A DNA stretch of 64,000 nucleotides from Paulownia fortunei. Lineage: Eukaryota; Streptophyta; Magnoliopsida; Lamiales; Paulowniaceae. Made by a program: the position numbers and the translations under genes. A model generated the notes under the pieces. The model saw only the letters and a list, made by a program, of their open reading frames with translations. It ran no database searches and was not told where the DNA came from. The first letter of the stretch is position 1. Each line of letters begins with the position of its first letter. Below, piece after piece: positions 12,191 through 24,805 of the stretch. The DNA is taken from the NCBI GenBank assembly GCA_019321725.1, contig CM033111.1, positions 4,774,001 to 4,838,000 on the forward strand. Direction: 5' to 3'.

Positions 12191-13500
12191 ATAAGGATAG
12201 CACATGAATAGGCGCAGCACTGTTCACTAGTCCAAAACAGCGCCAGGGATGACTCTGCCATTGGAGCACAATTGCTGCTCGTTTTACGCCAATTTAGAGC
12301 AGTGTTGGAGTTGCTCTCAATAGAAGCAACTCTAGTTGTTGTAGAGGTAGGCCTAGGTGTTGTACTTTACTTTCTTATGGTGCAAAAAAATTTATGGCCT
12401 TGTAATGTGCATGGTTGTGATATAGCCTATAAGTACGAGGGTGAAAAACAAAAGTCTAGCATAATATAATCTTACATTTTTAGCATTTATTTATATGTTT
12501 GTTACTTTCTCTTGTTTCTGGTTAGGAAAATAATTTACCTTATCAATTCTTTATAATGCAATAGACTAGTATATTTTCTTTTGTTTTCACGATTGCGTTT
12601 GATAATATAATTTAACTCTATGTATATATGCTACAAATTAAAACTTCTTGGCAGTCTCAACCCATTTTTGTGTTTAAGAGACATCAATGCACTAATCGTA
12701 GAGGCATTCAGCAGGGATATAGCTCAGATATAGGAGTGACTTCTTTATAATCCACCTTGGGTCCAATTATTGGGCCGTATATGAGGAGTGTGACAATCGA
12801 TCATACTTGGAAACTGATGGCTTCAGAGTTGAACCTCTGATTTGCATCTCAAATGGCTTCCCTTCTCTTCTCAAACTGCTGTCAAATTGATGCAGGAAAC
12901 CTTGGTTGAACTATTCAGGAGAGATGATGGCAAGAAAGATTGCAGCTGAAAGAACCTATTCAGACTACCTTTGACAAAGTTATTATCAACACTCCACAAG
13001 TAATGGAAGCCATAAGTATCATGACAATCTCAAAGAAATCAAGATGCTTTTTGAGATCACCCATGCCAAACTGCATCATACTTCAGAACGGTAGAAGGCT
13101 GAAATTCTAATGCAAGAGCTCAGATATCACAATTGTGGAGAAGACACTCCCTTTTACCTGAAGATGATCTGGAGGTCTTCTTTTTCAGCATTTCATCAAA
13201 GAGGTATTTAAGGTTGTGTGAAGGTTGGCTCTCGAGGTGTGCTAAAAGGAGTGTAGCCAGTCATCTCTCTTCTGGTATGATTATTTGCATCTGTCAAGGG
13301 CTATTTCTTGTTAAGTATTCCACTAGACCTTCTCAAGTTTGCAAGGCATTTATGATACGACCATCAAGACCATCCACTGTAGGAGGCGGATTGTCCTGCC
13401 TTTGCTTTCGACCCAAAGGTGGGCATTGAGCTGAGGCACTACAGGCAAGACCACGGATAGAGAAATTAAAGCACTCATGCATTTTCTTAGGAAAGTTAAT
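12190..13500. other. unexplained higher-GC block without readable gene
   Basis: GC content rises above the AT-rich flanks, and each strand has a few 60-100-codon open stretches (for example plus 13133-13429), but none extends, joins across plausible splice sites, or shows a family motif. The end near 12300-12330 (GTTGGAGTTGCTCT) resembles termini of common plant MITEs. It may be a non-coding RNA gene, a decayed gene, or a transposon derivative; I cannot tell which. Confidence 0.3.
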
Positions 13501-14006
13501 CCTCCATCATGTGAGATTCGACTGGTAAGCTAATACCAGTCTACCACCATGGCAGCAGCAATAGAAGATTCCATATACATATCCATGGACACATCTAATT
13601 TCATTAATGACACAGGATGTACAAGGGAAGAAAATGAGCTTTCTGTAGTTCACATCCTCCCCATAAATTTCAACGCATATACATGACATCAGCCCCAAAA
13701 CCATACAGCCTAATTCAGCAGCAGAGAGTAACTCAATTAAACTTTTGAGTTGTTCAGTACATTATGGCCATTGAATCCGAGAATTACTACTTGAAACATT
13801 CAATAGCAAAGATACAGGAAAAAGGATGAGATTCTTGATGGAATATTTTATTAGGAATAACAACATAATCTAAAAGTTGGACTCCCATATACATTTACAA
13901 GGATTCTCGTGAAACTCTACAATTCTAAAAGTTGTGACTAGAACCACTCCGAGGCAAGGGGGAAGAAAATAGAAAGAAAGAAAAGCTGCAAACCATGCAA
14001 TGTTAT

Positions 14007-17000
14007 TCACCATTTTGTTGAATTGCACTTTGTAGCTTTTCCTGCACTGAAATAAGGCCGGAACGTTTTCATGACTTCCTCATATGTTGGCCTCTTGTAG
14101 TCCACTGCCTGGTAGAGGTCACAATCAGTGTAAATAATCCTGATGATAATAATAATCCAGAATAATCTTGGAAGACAAGAAAAAATACCTGCTCAATGAC
14201 TTCTTCAGGGGTAGCCCATTTCCATTCCGAGAATTCTGGGTCTGTTTCACCAGTTGCTAAATTGATTTCACTCTCATCTGCCGTCAGTCTCATAAGAAAC
14301 CTGTTAATTATCAGAGTTATTGCTCATGCTAAAATTTCCACTTGGATTGGTATAAAGTTTCAAATCAGTTTCTGACTAGTACAAAATACTGAAAAATGTA
14401 AGCCATGGGCCATCTAAAATGAGCATGATTGTCATCGATCAAAAGTTTTAAAGAATTAAATTGGGAGAATATGTGCAAGCATGATATACGGTACAAACTG
14501 CAGAGGATAAAATCTACTATCTAGAAACATATGAAGATCTTTTGCACTTTTTCCTTCTTTTAAATGAGCTTTCACATATATGGACTTCAAAAATACGTTA
14601 ACAAATCTACACGGAAACTTATAATGGCTTCTTGCACAATTGTACAGAGGGTCAAGTCTGATTTACAACAATGAAAGCAAATGAGAACACTTCAAACGAA
14701 AAGCTGCATATAATGAGAAAATGAACGCCAAAGGGCACTTCCCTCCGGTTGCCATGGTCAGCTAAAGATTAGCATAGTCTGTAGCAAAGTATTCAGGGCA
14801 TAACATAAAATCCAGTGACTCCTTTGAAGCATTTAATGCTGTCTGAAGATCTTTACAGCTTTTATGAGCCATAAGGTGATGAAGCAACATTTCAACCAGT
14901 AATCAGGATATACATGACGTGGTTGCACATTAAAACAGAATTCTACATCTACATCAAGCAAATTTGTAATTGTATAAAATAAGTATTGGCGTAGCAAATA
15001 TACTGTGTCAAGTTCTGAAAGATGCAAAGTAAATCTGTCTGTTTTGTCCTAAATTGACAATCTTGACTGGCACTGACATGTTTTGATCAGTGGCTTCAAT
15101 TTATAAATTCCACCACATTAGGAAGTTAATGATTCTCAATCTTATCAAACTTATTGCTTGTTTTTATAGCTATTATCAGCAGACTTAACAATGGTCAGAC
15201 AGGTCATGTTACATAGAAAGAGAGGAAAATTTTTACATAAATGAAGCCATAAAATGATAACTAAGTCATGGCTGTTGGAAGACCTGGTTGCTTGAGTGTC
15301 TCACATCTTTTAGTAAGAATGAGATAAAATCCAGATTAATTTTGCATGGGTAAACAGTACAACCACCAACAAGAATTCTGAACTGCCAGATTTCTTTTTA
15401 TTGGTTTCTGAAATACCAAAACCATGAGACAGACTAGCGGGACTAGATCAAACCAAATGCAAAGAAAGACTATCTGTGTACAGCCACATCTAAAATCTTA
15501 AAGTTCAAGGAGAACAGGATATACATGCCAAAAAAGACCCCATCTTACTTGAACAACGCAAACTAGAAGAAAAAATTATAGAGCACATACTAGACATGTT
15601 AGCCAAAGCTGGACACATTTAATAGTAGTTATTCAGCTCCACGAGAGAAGCGCAGTAAGTTCAACCAGGCCTCAGAAAATCATAGTTGCATGTGTTATCT
15701 TGTCTGAAGCAAGCCCACGTAATATAACAATTTGCTGAAATCACGTTGTTTTGGGGTTTCTGTCTGAATAAAGAGTCAGCTTATACATATAAACAGTGTG
15801 TAGCATGATTATTGACGTCATAGAACATAAGTCATCACTAACCACTTTTGTGCCTGTCCATGCCATTCTCCACGCCAAAGTCGATTCACTTTTGCTTTAA
15901 CAGCAGGGGGGAAGTCGTAGGTCAACCATTCTGGAACCTGATAATTCACAAGACTTCTTAAAAACAAATACTCGCGTCCTTTCTGTTTTCATAGCTAAAA
16001 TAAATGTAAGTAGTTCACTTCTTCAAATTAGTCAAATACAGTCGCATAATAAATTATAAGGTTAGAATAATTTCCATGTAAAAACATTAATATCAGAAGC
16101 GTAAATGCTTAATCGAAGGTTATTCTCCAAAATTTTCACAGGAAAAAAATGTAAATGAATGATAAAAATAATTGGAAAGAATAAAAAACCACATTTTTTA
16201 TGGCCCTAATACAAAAGCACATGGACTATATGCAGCGTTAATTCATTAATCTTCCTCATTCTTATCATTAACTCAAAATTCAAACAGTCCCCTTGCCATA
16301 TAGAAAAATGGAAAATATTAAGAGAATAAAGACATCTTCAAACAAGCAAACATGGCAGAAAGATGACCACAACAAACTTTGTCTTTGAGACAGACCTCAT
16401 CCATTATTTCAGCAGATACTACTCCAGTTTCTTCCCTCAATTCTCTGATTGCTGCAGACCTAGGGTCCTCACCTTCTTCAATACCCCCCTGAGTATCAAA
16501 GATAAAAGATGATTAGAAAGCAAATACATAAGTTCATTTTCCAACTAAATATGGTAAAAACAGTAATTTTATTACAAGTCAAACCTATCCACTTTCCAGA
16601 GTAGAATGCTGAAAATGAATACTTACATGGTCCCATACAAAATTCCGTGTCACGTCTAGCATTTATCATGTCAAAAGATTTGGAATTTGAACTGAAAGTA
16701 GAATTACGTTTGATACCTTTTAGGAGTTACTAATACTTATGAACTCCAGTTACCAGCCCCATCATGCAAGGAAACATAAAATACCCAACAAAACCAATAC
16801 GATTCCAACAGAAACAAGCAAAAGCTGAAAAAGGATTCTTATAGGAGTTTGATCAGCTAAACGTAACTATCCTCATCTTCCCAAATATTACAACAAACGA
16901 GATTTACAACTTAAGTGTAATAGAACCCAAAAGATTAAAGATGGTCACATATTATGTGCTTTTTCAAACTAACATGGCATTACCTGAGGCATTTGCCATG

Positions 17001-17787
17001 CTCCAGGGACATTCAATCTAGAAGCCACAAATACCTGGAAGCAAATTGCAAAAAGTTAGTCTCCTGGTCGAAACAAGAAAATCTTTGTAACTTCAAGTAT
17101 GTCATTAGATATTAAACTTGGTTTTCAGATTTATGTCAAATTTATATTTCAAACAAAAATATAGATCCCCTATTTAATATCACACCCACTATCCTCTTCA
17201 AATAAAAGAGAAAAACAACCAGCTCAACGACTGTATGCATTTATACACTAAATTCATAAACAGTATAAACGAGAAAGAAAAAAAGTGAAAACGATTGTCA
17301 ATTACCATTAATTTAAAAGCAGCTACAACCCAAACAATAATCGAAAAAAGAAAATTTGCAAACTATGACAGTAACAAACAACAAAAGATATCTTCATTTC
17401 AAACTAGTACTGACTGCAGTTAAAAATATATCTATGAGATTAAAAGCAAGAAATACAATTTCTTCCTTCGAATTTCGAAATCATCAAACAAAAATAATTT
17501 TTTTTAAAAAAAAATCTTCTCGGGCTCTCATTTTATCCTTAATCAGACTAAACCCGGAATACATAAAGCGTTTTGATGATAAAAAAACAAATAATATAAG
17601 GCAAAATCTTACCACAAATTAACAAAAGATTAAGAATTTTCATGCAAATAAAAACTGAAATCAAGAAAACATATTTATCTTCCGATCAAACATTTCACTA
17701 AAAATGCTATCCTTTTCTTACCATATTATCATCATTGATGAGACAGACTCCAACGTTGGGGCGATAACCAGAGGGCAAACCCTCCAT
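14007..17787 (-). CDS. NUDT25: Nudix hydrolase, NUDX25-type
   Basis: Six exons: 17787-17722, 17034-16984, 16488-16396, 15937-15843, 14300-14189 and 14108-14007. All phases join, giving 172 residues, close to the roughly 175 usual for this group. It opens MEGLPSGYRPNVGVCLIND; exon 2 reads VFVASRLNVPGAWQMPQ. The complete Nudix box GX5EX7REUXEEXGU occupies residues 40-62 (G40, E46, R54-E55, E58-E59, G61), so the metal-binding glutamates are intact. The sequence continues VPEWLTYDFPPAVKAKVNR and RGEWHGQAQKWF, and ends in a TKW tail. These are hallmarks of the RppH-like plant enzymes NUDX25/26/27 that hydrolyse diadenosine polyphosphates (Ap4A) and related pyrophosphates. No transit peptide is visible, so it is most like the cytosolic NUDX25 rather than the organelle forms. 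The start is fixed by the conserved N-terminus. Identification rests on remembered family features. Confidence 0.93.
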
Positions 17788-18091
17788 TGATTTTTCACTT
17801 CTCTTTTTTGAAATTCACTTTGACAAAACAAAGTCAGACTCAAAAATTATAAATAAAAAAAAACAAGGAGAGATTTGAGGATTTTTCAAAAAAAAAATTC
17901 AAAATGCAAATCAATATCAGAGCATCACTTTAGCAGAAAGTCAAACGCATTCATATGTACTGTTTTTGTGTGTGTACTGTGTGTTATAATGAAGTGATGA
18001 TGACGTGGAGTGTTAAGAGAGAGAATTTTTTTCTTCTTTTACTATCTGTGCTTATCGTGCGCATCCAATTCTGGGCTTTTCATATACAGTC

Positions 18092-18099
18092 TATATATA
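18092..18099 (-). promoter_or_regulatory. possible TATA box of the Nudix gene
   Basis: The sequence CTATATATAG is a TATA-like match on the minus strand about 300 bases before the ATG at 17787. The distance implies a 5' leader of around 270 bases. Weak evidence. Confidence 0.3.
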
Positions 18100-21000
18100 G
18101 TTATAATAATATTAAAAAATGATCTTAGTGGTGGAGAAATTATATAATGCTGAGGAGCAGGGATGATTTTTGCATTAGCTCTCAGTCATGGTTTCTTGCC
18201 TTTTGTACCACAAAAGTCAAACGTATAGCTAGAAAATATATTTTCTATTTCCAGTTAGGATTTTATGGCATTTAGTATTTGATTTTATTGTTTTTTTAAT
18301 ATGCAACATCATAGATTATTTCTTAGTTTGGATGAGAATTTGAAAATTTTAAAACTTAATTTCAAAACACATCAAGAACTTATCTTTTTTTATTTTTGGG
18401 TGTGTTGTTAAAGATATTAAATTCTCCCTCATTTCATAATAAAGAGGAATAAAATATGATAATTGAATAGAGATATAGGTATCACAAATCAGTTATTTTT
18501 TTATTTGGTTATGAACTTCAAATGTCTCTAAAAATACAATATATATATATATGTATAATAACCCCATAATAAGTTTTTAAAGTGTCAAATTACATAAATT
18601 GTTGATTAGTTTATGACATTATATATGTAAATTATGTACCAACTTGCTTTTCATATTTGCTACAATTTTAAGTTCAATAAAACTGGGATTGGAGAAGTGG
18701 TTTTAGTAGCCTTTTTCTTTATTTTTTTAACCTTGTCTAAGAAAATTCACGAAGAATTTAATTCATAATCTATTATTTTTAGTCTTTTTTTTTAGAAAAA
18801 AGAACGTTAAAAAAATACAAAATTTGCATTTGAATTTTGAACAATTTAAACAAGCTACATATTTTAAATATTTATTTTTATTGTAATAATCAACCACATT
18901 TGTTATACAGAAACATCTATTCCGAGAAAACCCTCCTATTGTTAAAAAAGTTAGTTATTTTTGAAAGAGCTTGTTTCAATGGTTTGCTTTTGGGGCATGA
19001 AACATAAGGCAAAAATAAAATCAAATATTTAATAGTATTTTTTCCCCCAACATATATTTTTGTTTTCCTTCAAAATACTTTCAAAAAGAATGAATAATTA
19101 ATATATATTTATAAAAAATAATATATAATAATATAAATGATTATGTTACACCATTAATTAGACAAAATCGTGACATATATATTAGAAAATATTTCCCCTA
19201 TATATAAAATCAAACACAACTATTTTCAAATTATATTGAATCAATTATTTACAAAATAAAATCAAACATACAATATATTCTCCACGTATTTATCCGAAAT
19301 ATCGTTCCCAAATACTTCAAACAAAACGTTTAGTTTTTTCTTTTTTCCTTGAATTTGTACATGAATTAAATGAAATGTTCTCACTTTAACACCGTAGGCT
19401 AACAAGGGAAGCTTCACCGAACAAAGTATAAGGTCGGCCACAGGGAATATAACTTCCACTGGCGCAGAAATAACGTACGGCGCATGATAGCGATAGAAAG
19501 AGTGAGTGCGTAGGATTGTTTGTGGTCGATGTCCGATACACGCGTAACATAAAGAATCGTAGTGGAAAGTGGGGAAGAAACAAATTTCAAGTGGAAAAAG
19601 GAAAAGTACTAATGTAAATGGTACAAAAAGGAGTAGTGGGCAAAAGGAGGGCGTTGACATTTGATCATCGAGTAGAACGAAGCATATTCTTATTAAGTAC
19701 TTTTATTTACGGTTATCCTCGACTTCCGACTTCAATTACAAATTCGTCCCTATATTTTTTGTTTTTGTCATTGTCATCCTAATGTGGCTTTCCAACTTCA
19801 TTTCCCACCAATTAAAGGGTATTTTAGTACTTTTGTCCATATTATAATTAAGTAAAGAAAAAAACAAAAAAAAAGTCACAGCCATTTATGCTGTAAGTAA
19901 ATCCGAGATATACACATTGCCATTGAAAATGTGTGAATTATAATTTATAATTTAAAATTATACTCATCTCAAACTTGTCTATTATTCTTATAAATACTAT
20001 TCAATTGCCTCAAACCTTTAAGACAAATTTTCACGGATGATTAAGGAACTTTTCATCATTTACAGGAGAAAATAGCTAGTTTTAGTGAATAACCAAAAGG
20101 ATAAATTCGGATTAGAATGGATGCAAATTTGTTATACCATTTTTCTCCAAGTGTATATATACATATAATTTTGGTGTATTTTTATATCAGTAATAATTTT
20201 GAAAACACACACAATCTGCACATGAATTCTAAAATATTGATTATGTAAATTAAGAGTTGCATGATTTTTTTATGAATTACAATTAAAAATCACATGAGTT
20301 TTATCATGAATTATAGTTTAAATTTTGTTAACTTAGAAAATGAGTTTAATTTGGAAATCATCTTTCTTAGAGAAAAAAATAAAATACTGTGTTAAATTGG
20401 GATCATACTGATAATAGATAAAGATCTCTAATAAATTATATATGTGGACTACAATTGAGGATAGAATAGGCTAGTATAAATTTTAATGCTTAAATATAGA
20501 GATACAATTGCAATTAACTGATGAAGATATAATAAGTTTAATTGCACTATATCTTTCAATATGGCTGTATAACATGTGTGTGAATTTACATATAACCTCA
20601 TTCGCCTCTAATATCACATATTTGTGTATATTGTGAATATGTATTTAGATTCGACTATTAATGTTGAACTTGGAAATAAAATCCTAGTTTATAAATTGTA
20701 AAAAAAAAATAACTGTTGTTTTTTGGCATTTTATAATGGACCAAATGTTGTTCGTTATTATTTTCTTGCTTATGTAAGGTCTTTTTATAAGACATTTTTT
20801 TTTTTTCGGTTAGTGATCTTCTGACAAGAGTAATATTATTAGAAATTTGTAAATTAGAGACTAAATTGAAATTTATTTCAAAAGTTGAGTATGAATAATA
20901 TTTTTTGTCGATATTGTAAGTTAAGTTGAGGGTATTTCAATCAATCAACACATTATTAATAGGCATTTTGGATTGAAAATTGAAGTCGTAAAGCCACAAG

Positions 21001-22585
21001 AAGTATGACATTGAAAATAATGAAAAATATAAGAACGAACATGCAATTAAGATAAAAAATCAGGGCATAAAATGAATTTTACCCATTTTTTTACTTTCGC
21101 TCTATAGGAATAATATATAATTATGGTTAGGCTTTAATTCCGTTTCAAATCAAAGTTGAAAAACTAAAATATTTTTATATTTTAATTTTATTGCTTTAAA
21201 AAATAATTGTTCACTATTATATTTTTATTTTAAGATAGAGGATATATTTGAAATATTTTTTTATTTTAAAAAATTAAGCATTATTTTAAGTTGAGATGCT
21301 GATAACTGCTCTCAAATGACCCTTTAAATTGATTAATTAAATATCATTTATATAGGTTTGACATAGTTTTTATGATTTTATAATAAAAAGAATAGATGCA
21401 TAAAAAGAGCCCTCCAAAAAAGCAACTTTGAGCTATGCCCTTTTGATTCTTATTTCGACTTTGAATTTAATTACTTTAAGAATCACATTTGAATAAAAGT
21501 AAATACAAGAAAAAATCGCATTGGAGTAGAGGGCAAGTCATGGGTTGAACTGGACTTGCCCGTATTTATGGATGTCAAAATTTTCAATTTTCCTTTAAGT
21601 ATAAAGGTCAATTTAGCTCACTTTCAAACTAAACTAAAATTGGAAAATTTATTATATTTTTTGAGATAGAATCATAGAAGGTTGACAAAATGAAGGAAAT
21701 AAAATGAATTAGAGATGGAGGTTGAAGAAAATATGAACACATAAATCTTATCACAAGAAAAAGTCAAGGTTTAAGGTTTTAAATTAATATAATTTCTTAA
21801 TTTAAGATATTATCAAAATCTATATTTAAGATAATAATAATATAAATTAACATAATTACCTTAAAATTTGATATTTTAGTTGGATTGAAAATTCAAAGAA
21901 ACTTTCAAAATTATTCATACTTTATAATAGTATAGATATATATAAAGTTTCTATTACTAATGCTTGCTCATTCTGCTTAATTTTTTTTTCTGTTGTAAAT
22001 TATTTGTGCCTATTTAATTTTCTAGTTGACTCAATAAATATAATTATAATTTTTATGAATTAAAAGGTCGGTTTTTCTTTTTAAGTGAGCAATATTTTTT
22101 TCAAAGTTTTGAGTAACATTATTCTCGATAAAATAGAAGAGTTAGAAAAAGAATAGCAAAACAAGTAATTTAGATTCTAGATATACTATAATAAAGACGC
22201 AAAATGCATTGCAACACGTACAAAAAAATAGAAAAAAAAATAATGATTTTAACTTTTAAAAATATAATACATGTTAAAAATTATTAAAAATATTAATTTA
22301 TACTGCATGAAAGAAGCAGACCAAACAATATAAACAATGAAATTATATGTTATGTCTTGGAAATTTGTTTAATAATTTTAGCGTTTTCTAGCCCTAGTAT
22401 CACATCTCACTTGAAAATTCTTTATTTTTTTCTAATGCTTTGTCGCTCTGTCACAATTTCTAAAATACGTATTAACTATTTAGATTTGTGGGAGTATGAA
22501 ACAAACAAGGAAGCTATTTTTAATTAAATTATCTTCATTAACTTTGATGTAAGACGAGAAACAATAAAAAAAAAAAACTTTTATT

Positions 22586-22893
22586 CTTTGTTTGGTTTAA
22601 GAATTTTGATGAGAAAATGACATGTTTGGATAAAGGAAAACAGAATTAAAAAAATAAATAAATTCTGAAGCAGTGGCGATGGCTTTGGAGTTATGGGGAT
22701 GAGCAAATAATAATTTTAGTATGTTTTTTTCCATCAGTTCTCTCATCTTTTTCTGAGAAAAAAACGATTTTGTTTTAATTATATGATATTTTCTCTTAAA
22801 GTTTTATTTTTCTAAGCAATCAAACAACCTAAATTGTTTCCCCCGACATTTTCTTTCATTTTTATCAACAAAATCCGTATACCAAACAGGATA
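22586..22893. mobile_element. probable hAT-type MITE
   Basis: About 310 bases. The left end CTTTGTTTGGTTTAAGAATT is matched in inverted orientation by the right end, which reads TCCTGTTTGGTATACGGATT on the other strand; both continue into similar GATGAGAAAATGA-like and GATAAAAATGAAAG-like sequence. Termini containing TGTTTGG and short length are typical of hAT MITEs. There is no coding capacity, and I could not define the target duplication. Confidence 0.5.
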
Positions 22894-23025
22894 TTAGAGG
22901 TTAATAATCTTTTTTTTTTCAGTGTTAATGTTGTTTGATATTCCATGAAATTTTGGGCAAAATGATATTAGTTGCTGTTGTGGAGAAAGTGAAATGAAGC
23001 TGGAAAAGCAGATGAATTAAGTGTA

Positions 23026-23053
<28 letters not shown>
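23026..23053. repeat. (TA)n microsatellite
   Basis: About fourteen TA units in intergenic sequence. Confidence 0.9.
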
Positions 23054-23056
<3 letters not shown>

Positions 23057-23339
23057 TTAAAAGTGAAAAATAGTACAATCAAATATTTCAATCTCCAAAA
23101 TTGAAATATTACTCTCATCTGAAAGACACTAGATTGATTTATTGGATAACAACACATTACTTTAATTTAAATAGCTATTTTGTTTGCTAATCGATTTGAA
23201 ATAAAAGAATTTCGTATGTTTGTTGTTCAACACAACAATATTAAACACGAGATATTGTTCAAATGACAAGATAAATGTTCAAAACGCCACATTTAACATG
23301 TTTTTGGTTTAAAGTACATGAATATTTATCTATTTTAAT

Positions 23340-23975
23340 AATAATTTACTAGAAAATTATTTAAAACTCTTTAAATAAATTTTATTTTAAAAAATTCAAT
23401 AAAATATTTTTTAATCCAAAAAATTAATTCCACCAACTTTTCATTCCAAAAAATCCAACTGTCAATTTTTGTTTTTTTTGGACACATTTATTTATCACAT
23501 TAAGAAATTTTTTATTTATTAATATTTCATTTTAAAATTAGTTTTCTTTTACATATATTAATATATTTGTAGTAAAAAGTTTTGCAAAATTTATTTTATG
23601 AACTTTGAAATTTTTTAATCTTTTTATTTAGTTTATCCAATTTTTAAAATTAAAATTGCTTCTACTAAAACTTATATAAATATAAGGATATTGAAGAGAA
23701 TAATTTATATAAAAATTAATTTATTAATATTAAAATCATCATTGATATAATTTATCAGTTTAAAAAATCTAAAGAAAAAAATCCTATTATTCTTCTAAGA
23801 AGCTATGAGTAATTTAATCAAAATATTATTAGATCTTGACAGTGTTATTGTGAAAGTTAGGTGTTGGGTTTTTGGTATGAAAACTTGATGGAATGAGTTT
23901 TTTGATTGAAAAATATTTGATTTTAACATAAAAAAATTTTAAAAGTTTTTAGTTGTTTTTTATAATTTATTTAAT
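23340..23975. mobile_element. fold-back element, AT-rich inverted repeats
   Basis: The left arm at about 23340-23465 (containing TTCCACCAACTTTTCATTCC) is matched by the inverted right arm at about 23855-23975, which on the other strand reads TTCCATCAAGTTTTCATACC. The similarity extends about 70 bases with high identity and further outward with lower identity. The centre has no coding capacity. Related arm sequence appears again near 60745-60840. Probably a non-autonomous DNA transposon. Confidence 0.5.
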
Positions 23976-24805
23976 GTAATTAATAATATAATAATATTAT
24001 TTTAAATAAATAAATAAATAAATAACCATCCTTCCTTGATTAAATTGCCACAAGTTGGACATTATGGCATTTTATAATAAACTTTCTATTTACATATTGC
24101 TAAAATTATATTCAAGAGATCTAAATTAAAACGTCTATTCAAATAAATTGATATATATTTGTCAATGAAATGATTAAATATGATTAAATCAAAATAATGA
24201 GTAACAATAAGTTATTGAGGTTTTGTTTTGATATTATGATTCGGGTTTAAATTCCACTTACCTAACTATTTTATTTATTTTAATAATAATATTATAATAA
24301 ATTATTGATAGTATTAAAAAAATTAACAATTATCAAATAATAATTTATAAATTATCAACTATTAATGATTAAGTACTATAAAAATAAATAACCAGCCGAA
24401 ATTTTATCGGAATGAATTCAAGACCTAAAAATTTATGAAGGAAACCTTCAAATGAAAATTATATTTAAAAACAGAAAAAATGTTACCAATTCTCGAAAGA
24501 CTAAAAATATACAATGAATAATCCCACAAGCAACAGCACCAAGGTTTATAGGCGAAAGAAAAGAATAAATACGCCCAATAAAGTACATCATGCGCACTGT
24601 TGAACTAGAATTAGGCAACAAATCTCTACAGATATTCTACAGTTTCGTATAGTAGAACCCAGAAAGCAAAGCCCAAGATTCTCTTTTCAAATACATACTC
24701 CACAATCCATCAAGATTGAATTTTTATCACCACCAACATAAAAAGATTTTTTTTTTCCCAGAAGAAAAGCTGCAGTTTTGGTGTATTAGTGTGAGGGAAA
24801 AATCG

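Larger units (their letters stand above)
9712..14006. other. intergenic spacer between GH1 and Nudix genes
   Basis: Mostly AT-rich non-coding DNA. About 10640-12190 is extremely AT-rich and includes the three-copy diverged repeat at 11841-12190. About 12190-13500 has higher GC but no open exon structure that I recognise (reported separately). The last few hundred bases (13500-14006) form the 3' flank of the Nudix gene. Confidence 0.5.
18100..24805. other. long gene-free AT-rich spacer
   Basis: No exon chain is visible on either strand. A minus-strand open stretch at 19262-19660 (132 codons, hydrophobic then basic) has no family motif and no supported splice context, so I do not call it a gene. 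The spacer contains a MITE-like element near 22586-22893, a (TA) microsatellite at 23026-23053 and a fold-back element at about 23340-23975. The last 200 bases are the leader of the plus-strand TTM-like gene. Confidence 0.55.

Noticed and set aside
12714..12790. tRNA-like start (GGGATATAGCTCAG) resembling a plastid tRNA
   Set aside because: The A- and B-box spacing and the anticodon, T and acceptor stems do not form; only the first 14 or so bases resemble a tRNA.
13133..13429. 98-codon plus-strand open frame
   Set aside because: Cys/Ser/Arg-rich with no recognisable domain, and not extendable by splice sites; kept only as part of the unexplained block.
19262..19660. 132-codon minus-strand open frame
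   Set aside because: No family motif, no splice or promoter context, unusual composition; likely chance in a slightly GC-richer patch.
24716..24805. upstream extension of the TTM-like gene's first frame
   Set aside because: The open frame begins at a TTG, not an ATG; the first in-frame ATG is at 24806.
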